From assembly GCA_030247885.1 (NCBI GenBank), contig JAPDRO010000002.1, positions 1,364,001 through 1,428,000 of the forward strand: a stretch of DNA of 64,000 bases, in the 5' to 3' direction. The notes beneath the pieces are model-generated. The model was not told where the DNA came from. It ran no database searches and worked only from the letters and a program-made list of their open reading frames with translations. Positions 34,066 through 45,270 of this stretch are shown in pieces (within the stretch, counting starts at the first letter, position 1; every line of letters begins with the position of its first letter). The translations under genes and the position numbers were made by a program. Source of the stretch: Taxawa tesnikishii (nom. ined.). Taxonomy: Eukaryota; Ascomycota; Dothideomycetes; Dothideales.

Positions 34066-35924
34066 CTACAACTTCGCGGCCACTTTCCTGGTCTCCTCGT
34101 CCCACTTCTCCCTCAGGATCCTCTTCAGAATCTTTCCCGTTGCGTTCTTCGGAATGGCATCCACAAAACTGATACCACCCTCCAACCTCTTGAACCCTGC
34201 CAGCCTCTCCTCCACCCACTTCTTTACCTCCCTCTCTCCCAAGCTCTCCTTCGTCCTGACCACGTACGCCCTCGGCAGTTCCGTCTCCAATTGCGGGACC
34301 CAGACACCAATGACGGCGGCATCTGATATGTCCGGATGCTCGACCAGCACGCCCTCGAGCTCTGCAGGTGCCACTTGGAACCCGCGGACCTTGATGAGCT
34401 CTTTTTCCGGTCCACGATGTACCATTTGTTCGTCGAGAGATCGCGACGTGCGATATCGCCTGACAAAAAGAAGCCGTCGGGCGTGAAGGAGGCGGCGGAT
34501 GCGGTGGGATTCTGGAAGTAACCCTTGAAGACGGTGGGACAGCGGACGCTGAGCTCGCCGGGAAGGGAGGTATCGCTGATGTCGTTACCTGCTTCGTCAA
34601 GCAGTCTGTTGGTCGATGCGGTCAGCTTGTCCGAGAATCCGTCAGGGTCCCCTGCGGATGCTGCTCTATGTGTTCTGGCAAGAAAAGAAGAGATGGTGAC
34701 GATCGGAGAAGGAGTCGCAAACTCACTTGATATCCATATTCGGGATCGGCCGCCCCACACTCCCTGTATCATCCTGCTCCGGCCAGTTGAACTGCGTACC
34801 ATTACAGCTCGTTTCCGTCATGGCCCAGATCTGCGTATACTTCGCATCGTCCGGGAGCAACTTCGCCAGCGCGTTCTGAGTCTCCTTGTTCAGCGGCGCG
34901 GCTCCCAAATAGCAGTCCCTCACACTCGCCAATTTCTCCTTTGTCGTCTCTGGACTCTGTAACACCGCAAGCACCATCGGCGGTACAAGACAGATATCCG
35001 TGATCTTTTGTTTGTGGATGGCGGAAAGGCAATCAGACACGTTAAATCGCCGCATCACGAAGGTTTGGTATCCGGCCTTCATAGTCGTTGTGTGGCACAT
35101 CGGCACCGTCGCCGCGTGGAACATGGGCAGAGTGACCAGCCTTCTCACTTCGTAAGTCTTCCTGACAGGCGCGATCTCGAGCTCGTGCTGAGCGACTAGG
35201 TTGCGGTGGCTCAACATCGCCGCTTTGGGCAGACCTGTCGTGCCGCTGCTGAATAACAACCCGGCCACCGTCTTCTTCTGCGGCTCCTCGTTATCGAACC
35301 ATTGCCAATCCGCCTCGCCATGGTTCAACAGTGTGGTCCAGGAACGGTAAGATGGAGAGGGGAAAGTGGAGCGGTCGAAGGCGTCGAACATCCAAATGTG
35401 GGATTTCAAGATCCCGCATTCGCGTGCGGCGGCAATGGCATTGGCACAGATTCTGGGCTCGGCGATCAGGAAGCGCGCCCCAGATGTCGAGATGTGGTGG
35501 CGTAGCTCTGCGGTAGTGTAGGATGGATTCGTTCCTACAAAGATGCCGCCTGCGGCGACGATTCCCAAGAAGAGGATGCTGTAGTAGATCTGAAACGCGT
35601 TAACGGATGCTGTAGTAGTATAAGGGAGGAGACATGAACATCATTGAAGGATGAATGCAAACGCAGTCGCCTTTTTCGAGACCTGCAGCGAGGAGACCGG
35701 CAGCGGTCTGCCGGACGAGGGTGAGAGCTTGTCTCGAGGTTGTAAAACGTTTGGGGTTGAGTGCATCAAGAAACATCTTTCAAAGTGTTAGCATACAACC
35801 ACAAGAGATGTCAAACTTCTGCTTAGCTCACGGGTTTATCCAGATCGTATTGACGGTTGTCAAAGATCCATGATAGTAGGTCTTTCGAAGGTACATGCAA
35901 GTTTACTGTGGCTTTGAGTACCAT
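34066..35924 (-). CDS. peroxisomal 4-coumarate:CoA ligase-like acyl-CoA synthetase
   Basis: ANL-superfamily enzyme that activates a carboxylic acid to its CoA thioester via an adenylate; substrate unknown. Exons 35924-35832, 35776-35640, 35589-34727 and 34605-34066, about 544 aa. Motifs: IYYSILFLGIVAAGGIFVGT, AMP-binding P-loop LLFSSGTTGLPKAAMLSHRN, ALLP...IWAMTETSC, GELSVRCPTVFKGY, DGFFLSGDIARRD, IVDRKK followed by ELIKVRGFQVAPAELE, and catalytic Lys box IPKNATGKILKR. It ends in AKL, a PTS1 signal. Two frame changes: in IVDRKK/ELIKV at 34402-34406 (ttttt) and in HP/FND at 35647-35650. Each needs one base, and both added give 545 codons. The last intron (121 nt) is longer than the others. Confidence 0.9.
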
Positions 35925-36322
35925 TGTCAGTACACACTCTCACTTACGCCAAAACTCGGGGCCCCAGAACTGCGTGTTTGAGTGGGTGAATACTGCAGAT
36001 TTATTGCAGCGCAGGTGTGTTGATTGTCCCACGTCAGCTGGGGTGGTGGAAATGGGAGGCCTGACAGTGAACCTGTAGATCTTGTCTCACTACGCAAGGA
36101 GGGTTGTAGTCCTTCAAGAACGAGCACGTAATAATATAGTTTTTGTAGTCGCACAAACAGGCACATGAAGTTAGGACGGTCTGATAGAGGAAATCCGCGA
36201 CGCTCTGAAATTGCGGATAGGACTGCACATCATTTCCGGAAGCGGTATGTTTCCGTGGTAAGCTTAGTCTTGAATCTATGCATTACATGATTCTATGAAG
36301 GCATGTATATTCGTTAATCCAT
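35925..36322. other. intergenic
   Basis: About 400 bp holding the 5' region of the acyl-CoA ligase and the 3' region of the RNase T2 gene. Nothing else seen. Confidence 0.45.
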
Positions 36323-37440
36323 TTAGTACCAGACAGAGTCGTTGCTGCGTTGGTAGTAGTGAATGGCATTAGGAGCCTTCGCGCAGCTGGTGCTCGAGCC
36401 CGTAGCATTGGTAGGAAGCCAAGCGCCACTCTGGGGACGGCCATATGCCTACAAAGCGTCAAAGTAAGTTCCATCAGAAATGGGATGAGAGTCAGCTTAC
36501 ATGGAAGTAGTACCAGACCTCCGAGATCCGAGTACGACCGGAGTCGGTGGAGTTGGCGCCAGCAACAGTCTCGTTGTAGCGAGGACCGCTGCAGCCGACG
36601 TATGGGACAGCACCGTAGTTCTTGGCCAAGGTACCCTGGATATCGCTAATGGAGTACGTGGTCGTATTGCTGGGGCGAATGCCGGCCTGCGCGAGCCATC
36701 CCCAGGTTGGTAGACGGCGGTAGTACATGATTGCGGTCTGGAAAAAGTCGACCACGTCCTCGTGCTCGACATATTGCGGGCCGTAGCATGGTAAGTCGAA
36801 GGTCGAGAAGCAGGTGGCGTGCTTGGAAAACTCGTGGCCCCAGAAGTCGGAGTTGGGAGCACCCTGGTTGATCCAGTACCTAGGTGGCGGTAATCAGTAT
36901 GTTGAGTACAAGAGGGGACTGTAAACAACAAACTTGTTCATCCACGCGAGCAGATCGTAGCGGCCGAATGGTTCCAGGAAAGTACCGATGTTTGGTCCGG
37001 TGTAAGGAGGAACGACGGTACCGTTCGGCAGGCCATTGGTCGTGTTTGGTGAAGGTGAAGGGTCGTACTGCCTGTTGAGGTCGCAGTATTGCGTGTAGCT
37101 GCCGTTGCAGAAGTCAGGCCACAGGCCGTGCAGCGTCCATGTGTCTGCGGGCAAGAGCTGGCCTTCAGCCTCGAGGCCGGTGTATGTGTCCCAGAACTGG
37201 GTGGACAGGAAAAGACCGCCAAACGTCTCAGCACAGCATGAGTCCACTTGGGATGGCGAGGCTCTGCTGGAGCATGAGAGGACTGAGCTGGCATCGGCTA
37301 CATACAGTCAATAGCCATATACCTCATGCGGCGCGGTTTCTAGACTTACTCAGCTGACAGGTATGGTTGACGTTAGCTTCATTGTAGAGCGCGGCCTGAG
37401 CAGCCCCCACAGCAATGACGGAAGCAATAAAGTAACGCAT
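36323..37440 (-). CDS. secreted ribonuclease T2
   Basis: Extracellular or vacuolar endoribonuclease that cleaves RNA via 2',3'-cyclic phosphates. Exons 37440-37350, 37297-36934, 36879-36501 and 36448-36323, 319 aa, all in frame. Signal peptide MRYFIASVIAVGAAQAAL. Active-site box CAS1 WTLHGLWPDFCNGSYTQYC and CAS2 FWGHEFSKHATCFSTF contain the catalytic histidines and glutamate. Many cysteines (SCSSRAS, DSCCAETFGG, VGCSGPRYN, TSCAKAPNA) fit the family's disulphides. The second intron uses an unusual donor (GTTTGT) within the Asn-Lys-Tyr coding sequence. Several N-glycosylation sites. Confidence 0.95.
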
Positions 37441-37977
37441 CTTGCTCTGCTGAATTCGATGGACAGACAATTGACACAGCATGTTTTAGCAGGGACATGG
37501 TTGCTGCATATATACCTACGTCTTGCACAAGTACACGAACTCGTCTTTTTCCTACCGTCTTGGCCATCTTTTACACTGATAGCGCGTGCAGCAATTGATT
37601 GGGTGTGGATCCAAGAGCTGCATTGCAGAGTGGCTGAACGACATGGCCGGCTGCGGTCCCGGTGTTCTTGGCGACGGAAATCATGACGGCCCTCAACTTG
37701 TTTCTTCCGGACCCCGAACTTGCATTGCGTTCCTGCGTCTTTGTACCCTCAATCCGGGTTCTGTACTACGCTCAGAGGAGCAGGTGCGCGATGCGGGCTC
37801 TGCTATACCTCGCTTCCAGCAACTGTTTTCCAGCCACTGTCATCGGCCGCCCCCGAACCGCGAAAGCAACACTTCCCCACCGGACATTGGAACAGACATC
37901 GTTTCACACCGCCTTGTCGTGGTCAGGTCAACAGCCATGAGCTACATCAATATCTTCTATCAATTCGGTTTGGCTCC
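37441..37977. other. intergenic, upstream of the RNase T2 gene
   Basis: A 537-bp gap between the RNase start and the GH5 stop. No protein-like ORF seen. Confidence 0.45.
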
Positions 37978-39817
37978 TCATTGCATCCCTGCGTCCTTGC
38001 GCAAGATCTCGTTGAGTCCGTCCCGCTTGACGCAGTTTTCCAGCTTGAACGAAGCAGCCAACTCATCCAGCTCTTCGAAAGACTTCCCTTCGAAATAGCT
38101 TGCAAATTCGTACGAGAGGAGTTCCGACACAAGCAGCTCTCTTAGCACGCGATGCACATGGCCTTCCAGGCCCCAGTGTTGTGGATACCGCTTTTTCTGG
38201 AAGCGCTCCGGTATCTCTTCTTTGAGGTGCTTGATCAAGGGCTCGTAGATATGCTTGACCTGCGAGTCGTCCCGACCCCATTTGTCCACGCCCATTCTGC
38301 AGTTCCATCCGGTCAGTCGCCGGCTTTGTCGGATACTCCGCATGGCAGGCCATACGTACCTCTTCTTCTTTTCCAAGAATGGCTTGAGCAGGCGAATGTA
38401 GGCCGAGTCGGGGTTTGTATAAACCATACCTGCAGATATCAGAACCGAAACAAGCAAACGACCTGTAAGCATTCACCTTGGAATCCAATGTCCTTGTACA
38501 GCCATATGGACCAGCTGATGGAGTCTTTCTTGTAGATGGAGAGCTGTTGCCCCAACAAATTATATCTTTCTTGGTTGGTCTTATCGTGGTTTGCCTCCTC
38601 CGGGCTCGCGTACACAGGGCCAAACTCGCCGTTCCAGATCTGACATACTTCATCAGTTCATTCGATCCGAACATCGAATAGAAGGGTTTGCCTACCGGAA
38701 CCTTGTGCGCCTTCATGAACTCGACCTTCCGCTCGTATTGCTTCTGCAATATCTCATTCTGCTGCTCGGTACCAGTGTAAGGGTCACCTGCAGGAAAGCC
38801 CCTTCAACGGTTCAGCACAGCCGGATCCGTAATTCTGATGCAGTAGCTGGTACTCACATGTTCGAATAGTCATGGATGGCATAGACCGTGTTCGGCAACA
38901 CAGTCTTAAAGGCCGTGAAATCCATTGCGTATGTATTGCCATCCAGATAGAGGATGTGGTGCGGATCAACCTCCCGGATAGCCTTCTCAACGCGCTCATA
39001 GAAGGCTTGTAGATTTACATGGTCCGGGTCACCTGGTTCGTTCATGGGATTGTATCCTGCGATCTGCTACCGTCAGCCGTCATCACACAAACCACAACTC
39101 TAACTTACCCAAGCATTATTGGCATAGTGCTTTGCAAGCTCTACCCACAGGTTGACCGCACGATCCTGAAAGTCCTTGAAATCCCAGAAAAGGGCTTTGT
39201 GGATCCCTGAATCGCAATGCCATCCTTGGTTCTGCCCGCCCTGAGAGGAACTGTCAGCCGTGGGCTCAAATCCTGTTTCCGTCCAGCATTTACCGGGAAT
39301 GTGTGCAGATCGAGGATGGTATATATGCCTTCAGCCGCGCATAGCTCCACAATTCTATCGATCAGGTGGAAACCGCTTTCTTTGATCACGCCAGGGTTGA
39401 GATCGTCCATGAAATGGCGATGGTTGATGGGGATGCGAACGCAATTCAAGCCCAGCGAGGCGAAGAATTTGGCGTCCTCTGCCGTGAAGAAGTATTCCAT
39501 GAACTGAACGGATCGTCAGCAGGTAAGCGCACAAATCGTCTCCGGACATGCCTTGTCAAAGAAGAAATCGTATTTCTCTTGGCCTAGCACTTCCTTCAAA
39601 GCAGACCGGACTTCCTGCTCGTGGCCTGGAAACCCAGTGATGAAGTTTTCCATGTTCGTATGGCCACCGGTGGCGCACTAACGTAGCCATTAATGTCCTG
39701 CCTTACTTTCATCAGGGATACACGTACTCCCTTCAGGATGACTACATTCCCCTTCTCATCTACGATATCTGTTCCGCTTACTCGCAGGAATCCTGCGGGG
39801 TTACTCTTGGGAGCCAT
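37978..39817 (-). CDS. GH5 glycoside hydrolase (exo-1,3-glucanase/cellulase type)
   Basis: Retaining beta-glycosidase. Nine exons: 39817-39728, 39677-39552, 39503-39294, 39240-39109, 39063-38858, 38801-38696, 38639-38477, 38429-38360 and 38296-37978; 473 aa, all in frame. Order: GFLRVSGTDIVDEKGNVVIL, GGHTNMENFITGFPGHE, LGLNCVRIPINHRHF, YTILDLHTFP, acid/base Glu in GYNPMNEPGD, HILYLDGNTYAMDF, nucleophile Glu in WNGEFGPVY, and ISWSIWLYKDIGFQGMVY. No signal peptide, so it probably acts inside the cell or leaves by a non-classical route. The second intron starts with GC (AAG|GCATGT), a rare GC-AG type. It shares a 400-bp promoter with a divergent sugar transporter, suggesting cleavage of an imported glucoside. 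Confidence 0.93.
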
Positions 39818-40217
39818 TACGTGCTGCTTGACCAAGGTTCCGGATGTCTCGCCACAACAATCGAACAATGGAATTCCTTACGCCGGAAGGGACTATTGCA
39901 GGATTGCTTCTCATGAATGTATCATTTCTATATTCCCGGTGGACTTCTCGCCGGCCGGATATGGCTCGCAACAAGCAACGCCGGGAAAAAGCCTCACTGC
40001 ACCCGGTCGATCAGGCTAAATGCGAAAGGGGGATCTCCGACCCCGTGGGCAGCCACCCCACATCACGTAAAGGCTCTACCGTGTCTGTACAATGTACAGC
40101 TCTCTGGATGTATATTAGTAGGCCTATCCGGCTGCTTGTCTCTGGCTGAAAGCGTTCAGAAAGCGCATCGCGTCCTCTTCCACAACACGTTCTTTTTGCA
40201 GTTCTTCAACATCAGAC
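39818..40217. promoter_or_regulatory. divergent promoter GH5 hydrolase / sugar transporter
   Basis: 400 bp between divergent ATGs. It contains a ccccac (near 40055), the complement of a CreA-type SYGGRG site, and a cggccgg cluster near 39953 of the kind bound by Zn2Cys6 regulators. Both are short motifs that can occur by chance. Confidence 0.5.
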
Positions 40218-42105
40218 ATGGCGCTCGCAAAGCAGGCGGACGTCGCCAGGGTGGCGGAACAGTCCGAGGTCAAGCATCTCATGGCGTTGGACCAGACGCC
40301 TTGGTATCAGAGACCCAACCTGCGCCGTCTCTATTTCTGTTTGGTACCCGCTGTGCTTGGCGTGGAGATGACATCTGGATACGATGGTAGCATTCTTAAT
40401 GGACTGCAGGCTGTGAAGCCATGGCTCGAATGTAAGCCTTCGTTAACGATGAAGACGGGGTGGCGTTGACGAGTACCAGACTTTAACAACCCACAAGGAG
40501 CGATCCTCGGTCTCATTACAGCGGCCTTCAGTATCGGTGCCGTGGTCGCGCTACCCATTGTCCCTTGGGTGAACGACCGCATTGGTAGGAAACACAGTAT
40601 CACTATCGGATCGGCAATCATCGTCGTCGGCGCTGTTCTCCAGACAGCATCCGTAGACAGTAAGTAGAAGATCTCCCACCTGCACTTTCCAGCGACTCAT
40701 GTTAGCACAGTCGCCATGTTTCTTGTCGCACGCCTGCTGCTGGGCATGGGAATCCCTTTCTGTATCTCAGGTGCCTCCCAGTTGATTGCGGAGCTCGCCC
40801 ATCCGAACCACACCAGCGTACTGAACGGCCTATTCAACGAATCGTGGTACGTGGGAGCGATCATCGCGGCTGGTATTACACTCGGCACCTACTCCCTGCC
40901 GAATAACTGGGCGTGGCGCATCCCCAGCTTGCTCCAGCTTGCTCCTTCGCTTCTGCAGCTGACATTCATTTGGTTCATCCCTGAGTCGGTAAGTTGGCAC
41001 GTCACCACGTTCGTTGTGTCCTCGTATGCTGACGGCCATTCGATAGCCGCGATGGCTGATCTCCAAGGATCGTAACGAGGAGGCTTTCGAAATCCTAGTC
41101 AAGTACCATGCGGAGGGCGACCGCGACAACGCCTTTGTCAATGCTGAGTTCCTCGAGATCCAACAACGCGTGCGTCATGAAATGGAGAACTCCAAACGCC
41201 GTTGGATCGAGCTCCTCCAGACACCGGGCAACCGCAAACGTACCCTCGTCGCCGCCTGTGTCGGTCTCTTCTCGCAATGGTCCGGAAACGGGCTTGTGTC
41301 CTACTACCTGGCCAAGGTGCTTGCTACTGTGGGTATCACCGACAAGCGCACCCAGAACGAAGTCAACCTGGGCTTGTCGTGCTGGAATCTGGTGACCGGA
41401 GTTACTGGTGCTTTCCTTACCAAGAAATTACCGCGCCGCACGCAGTACCTGATAGCCTTCTGTGGCATGACAATCCTTTTTGCTTGCTGGACTGGCGCAA
41501 GTGCCGTGAGTATATCCTTATCACGTCTCTGCCTCTTGGCTTTCGGGCCGGCTAACAATAGGTAGGATTACGCGCAGACCAAGAACCACCAAGCCGCCGG
41601 AGCGGTCGTGGGCATGATCTTCGTCTACTATATGTTTTACACCATCATGCATCCCATGACTTATGTCTACATTACGGAGGTGTTCCCATTCGTGCACCGT
41701 GCGAAGGGAATTGGGTTGACGCAGACATTCAGTCGTGCTGGATCCGCATTCAACCAGTTCGTTAACCCAATAGGCCTGGCTAATATCGGGTGGAAGTTCT
41801 ACATTGTCTACGTCGTAAGTTGCCGATCCCCTCATTAGGTAAATCCGCACAAGCTGACGGCCAAACAAGGTCTGGCTGGCCATCGAGACGACGATCATCT
41901 ACCTCGTGTATCCCGAAACCAAGGGCCCCACGCTCGAAGAATTAGCTGATCGTACGTCACCCCATCTACGTTCCGCAATACATAGGCTAACAATACTTTA
42001 GTATTTGAGGATAGGAATCCGATGACGAGCGGCAAGCTGGATAGTGAATTGGAAAAAGGTGATGTGGCCGTAACGCATCTGGAAGAGACGGGCCAGAAGG
42101 CGTAG
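40218..42105 (+). CDS. MFS sugar porter (lactose/hexose permease type)
   Basis: Proton-linked sugar importer in the plasma membrane. Seven exons: 40218-40431, 40480-40659, 40711-40988, 41047-41505, 41566-41814, 41870-41951 and 42002-42105; 521 aa, all in frame. Twelve membrane segments expected. Sugar-porter motifs: VEMTSGYDGSILNGLQ, NDRIGRKHSITIGSA (DRxGRR type), LLLGMGIPFCISGASQLIAE, PES/PRWLISKDR across an intron, and PETKGPTLEELADLFED at the C-terminal side. The TM5-6 pattern (NWAWRIPSLLQ) matches the fungal lactose-permease branch. Introns 48-62 nt. Divergent from the GH5 gene, with which it probably forms a uptake-and-hydrolysis pair. Confidence 0.93.
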
Positions 42106-42295
42106 ATATTCTGTTCCACCTTATGAAGACATATATACGCATGACTATCCAGCCTGATACCTTTTCCAAATCCCTCTCACAAACCGCTGGTATCATCCAG
42201 CCAGCTTTGTGCAATTCGCATGGCTTTGAATGGTGTCGTGATTCTGTCAACATCGTCGTGTCCAGACGTGAGACTCCATCAACTATGAAAGAACA

Positions 42296-43606
42296 CTAGT
42301 CCACTTCCCATTCTGCTTGCGGTGCATGAGCTGTAGGACGTCGAGCGATCTCAGCCGCGCCTCGCGCTGTTAGAAACATCGGGTCCGGATGAATCTGGAT
42401 CCTCGACGTTTTCCCCTGCAGATGCGTTGTCGTGTTATCCAACATGGCCCGGATCTGATGTTCGAACTCCACAATGCCCTCACCGTGTGGCAGAGCCAAG
42501 TCAATTGGCTGACCGCCACGCTCCAGTCCGAAATCCCTCAATGCAAGAGTGATGATTTGTGCGCCGACCCTCCGCCAAAATAGCTCTTCTCTACCAATAT
42601 AGTTGGTCCGGAGGCTTCGTAGGCCAAGGGATTCATCCGTGAGGGCCTGTCCTCCGGGAAACATTGAGTTGACGACTGCGTTTCGCACCGGCTGTTTGAT
42701 AAAGCGGAGTGCAAGAGTCAGGGAATCCTCGCTGAAAGACAAAGAAAGAACGTGCAGTACAGGCATGTGGAGTTGCTCCTCATGACAGTCCACCTGGTTC
42801 CAGGGATTCCGGCAGAGACCGAGGCCGTTCCCAGCGAAAACCGTGGCCAGTTCTTGCGGCACGTTCCAAGGATCGAGGTTACGACTCGGTAGCACTCTCG
42901 CGTACTCCATCGCTTCAAGAACGTCTTCGGTGTATAATGCATTGAGCTCTGGCCACGTCACCATGGCATCGAGATCATGGAAGATCTGCCCGCGCACTGC
43001 ATCCCGGAGGCGATTTATCATGTCCGCAAGCACGCCTACTTCGTATGTTGCAGGCAACCCGACTGTCTTTCGCACAACCCGATAGAACCGCCGAGGCCAA
43101 TCATTCAGCGCTTCGGCTTGATTGTTGTAAGGATTGCTTGAGAAGCAAGTAAGCGCGAGATACGGAACAACGCAACGAGAGTAACGCACGTTGGGTGAGC
43201 TGCGCGCTCGTCCGAGAAGCGCCTCATCACGACTTTTAAGTGTCGCTTCCATTGATTCGAGCGGCGTCGATGAAGGTTCCGTTTGGCAGCTTGTATGCTG
43301 CGGTCCTGGTATTCTGTCAGTTTCTTGGGGACTTGGGAAGGTTTCGCAGACTCAACGCGTATTCGCGCCTCAGATCGAAACCAACTCCGCATACGGCGAT
43401 GCTGCGCACACTAGGTGTAGGTGGGGAGCGGCTATCGTTTTGGGAAGCGATGGATGATGACTTCGGGTCAGAAGCAACACAACAATCCATGTAAACAGAA
43501 ACAGCGCGGCTGCAACAACCCTGCGGTGCGTCGAACGAATAGGCCTTGGCCTCGAGCCCAGAAGAGATACAGCTTCAGGATCCGTTTTGCGATGGAGTGC
43601 CATCAT
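42296..43606 (-). CDS. unidentified protein with one N-terminal membrane segment
   Basis: The 3' part (43252-42296) is a 300-codon protein-like frame with WPRRFYRVVRKTVGLPATYE, VGVLADMINRLRDAVRGQIF, TWPELNALYTEDVLEAMEYA and a C-terminus ending HAPQAEWEVD. Upstream, from ATG 43606 (MMALHRKTD), a short basic leader and one hydrophobic helix (AAALFLFTWIVVLLL) suggest a type II membrane anchor. A middle segment (RTAAYKLPNGTFIDAARING, about 43312-43253) lies in a third frame. At least two bases seem to be missing, or there are introns I could not place. The family is not recognised. The 190-bp gap to the transporter makes the pair convergent. Confidence 0.5.
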
Positions 43607-44121
43607 GCCTGGAATCTTGTAGCAAAGAACGGATCTGCAAATCATGTAGGTAGGGACATGCTTATGTTCAGAGCCATGGACGTACAGCCAAGGGGAGGGG
43701 TTCAGGCAACCGAATTCGAGGATGAACGTGTAGGGACAGCCCTGTCCTGGCCGTCATCCCGCCGAGCGCTGGTTCAGGTTGGTGGCTTGCTGCCTTTTGA
43801 TCGTTTCATTGGTGCAACCCTCGACTTAATATATAGGCAACAGTGAAAGGGAGCGACACGATGCAGCTGCCTTAATGTCATCACTGAGTATCAGCCCGAC
43901 AAGAGAAGGATCGTCTTTCATGCAAGTAATTGTGAAAGCTAACCATGGTTGTTGCATGACAGTGCCTATGCTATGGACTTGATGCCATTTCACCGCAAGA
44001 CCAAGAGTTCGAAGCGAAGGTGGCACAGTTGCCAAGACACCCTAACAGCCACCGCCCTCGATAGCCCGGTTTTCTGCCGGCAGCGCCTAGCTGAACATCG
44101 TGTTTTGCTTCAGTCCTTACT
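43607..44121. other. intergenic
   Basis: About 500 bp, holding the promoter of the unidentified membrane protein and the 3' side of the next gene. Nothing else seen. Confidence 0.4.
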
Positions 44122-44746
44122 TTAGTATCCATCCTCGTCGTCTTTGGCCTCTTCCTCTTCCTCCTCCCCTTCCTCCTCCTCTTCGTCATCCAAGTTCTCC
44201 CATGGCTTCTGCCTCTTTGTTGTTACCCGATGTTCTTCCATGTGCTTGCCAACCCTGCACGGCGTTGCTTTGGCTTCACCCCGCAGCACGACCAAAGCCA
44301 TGCGTCCGGATCTGCTCCTGGGCAATATTCGATGGCATGAACCTGTGAATCAGTGTCACACCAATACTCGCTATCCCAATTGGGCTCAAGCTCTCCGCTA
44401 TGGCTTCGGCAAGCACCCTGAGGATTGTTGGTACGGTCGTATTGCTCCTCGCATATCGTGCATACTGGGTTGACGCTGAAGGCTTTGCGCTTTGCACCGG
44501 ACGATTGCTGTCCATTCGAGCTTGGGAGAGCAGTGCCCGTGGCCCTTTCCTTGTTCAGGGTTTCCTGCAAGTCTCTGAGGGATGTCACAATGTGACGTCT
44601 CTGCGCTGGAGTTTTTGTATTTTTGGTGCTAGATGGAGGAATATGCCTCGTACTGCGGCTTTTAGAAGCTCGGTCTCCAGCTCTGCCCGGCTACAAAACC
44701 CATTATCGTCTTCACTGTTGGTGAGGTCTATGACAGGAGGAGTCAT
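44122..44746 (-). CDS. small Cys-motif protein with an N-terminal SUMO-interaction-like motif
   Basis: About 208 aa from ATG 44746. The N-terminus reads MTPPVIDLTNSEDDNG: VIDLT followed by acidic residues is a textbook SUMO-interacting motif. A helical stretch follows (ELETELLKAAVRGIFLHLAP). The middle has paired cysteines: VCTICEEQYD, GACRSHSGELEPNWDSEYWC and WLWSCCG, a possible zinc site of a kind I associate with uncharacterised fungal proteins. The C-terminus is basic, then strongly acidic (ENLDDEEEEEGEEEEEEAKD). Two frame changes, near 44588-44590 and at 44279-44282 (cccc), each fit one missing base; adding both gives 209 codons. Likely nuclear. The role is inferred only from motifs. Confidence 0.6.
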
Positions 44747-45270
44747 TGCTGTTGCTCGTATAGACGGACATCAACGTCGTCGCTGAGGCCTTACGCCAAC
44801 CGGCTGCCATTCGGTTGGACAGTTCATGTCCGTGCGCCCGGCGCTTACAACATGCAGGACCTCACTTCTCCCAGTCGTTTACCTTACATTGCAGGCGCCT
44901 CGAGCGCTTCAATACCACGAAAAGCACGATGACGGAACCCAGGCGGCTACGTCGCGATATGTGTAGGACGCGCTCACTACATAGACCTTGCAAATCCCGT
45001 GAAGGTGACTCGAACCGTAACTGAGATACATCATGTTTTGATTTCATACTCCGTCGCTGTCTTTCCTTATTCACCTTCTCTACTAATCGTTGTGCCGCTG
45101 GACGGATCACATTGTTATGAACTAACCCTATTGTAATACCTGCACATTCATTGATAGCTTTCTTTTCGCCATCAACAGATTCGAAACCCACACGAAATCT
45201 CGTTATGAACTCAGGCTCTTGCAGTCTTGCAACAACCACTAAAACGCGCTTCTAGAGGAAACAACACGCA
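44747..45270. promoter_or_regulatory. divergent promoter, SIM protein / CFEM protein
   Basis: 524 bp between the two start codons. The CFEM gene may have an unseen signal-peptide exon here; I found no clear one. Confidence 0.4.

Noticed and set aside
45004-45030. Possible tRNA T-arm (complement of gactcgaaccg)
   Set aside because: Flanking bases do not form a T-stem, and no D- or acceptor stem is found at proper spacing.
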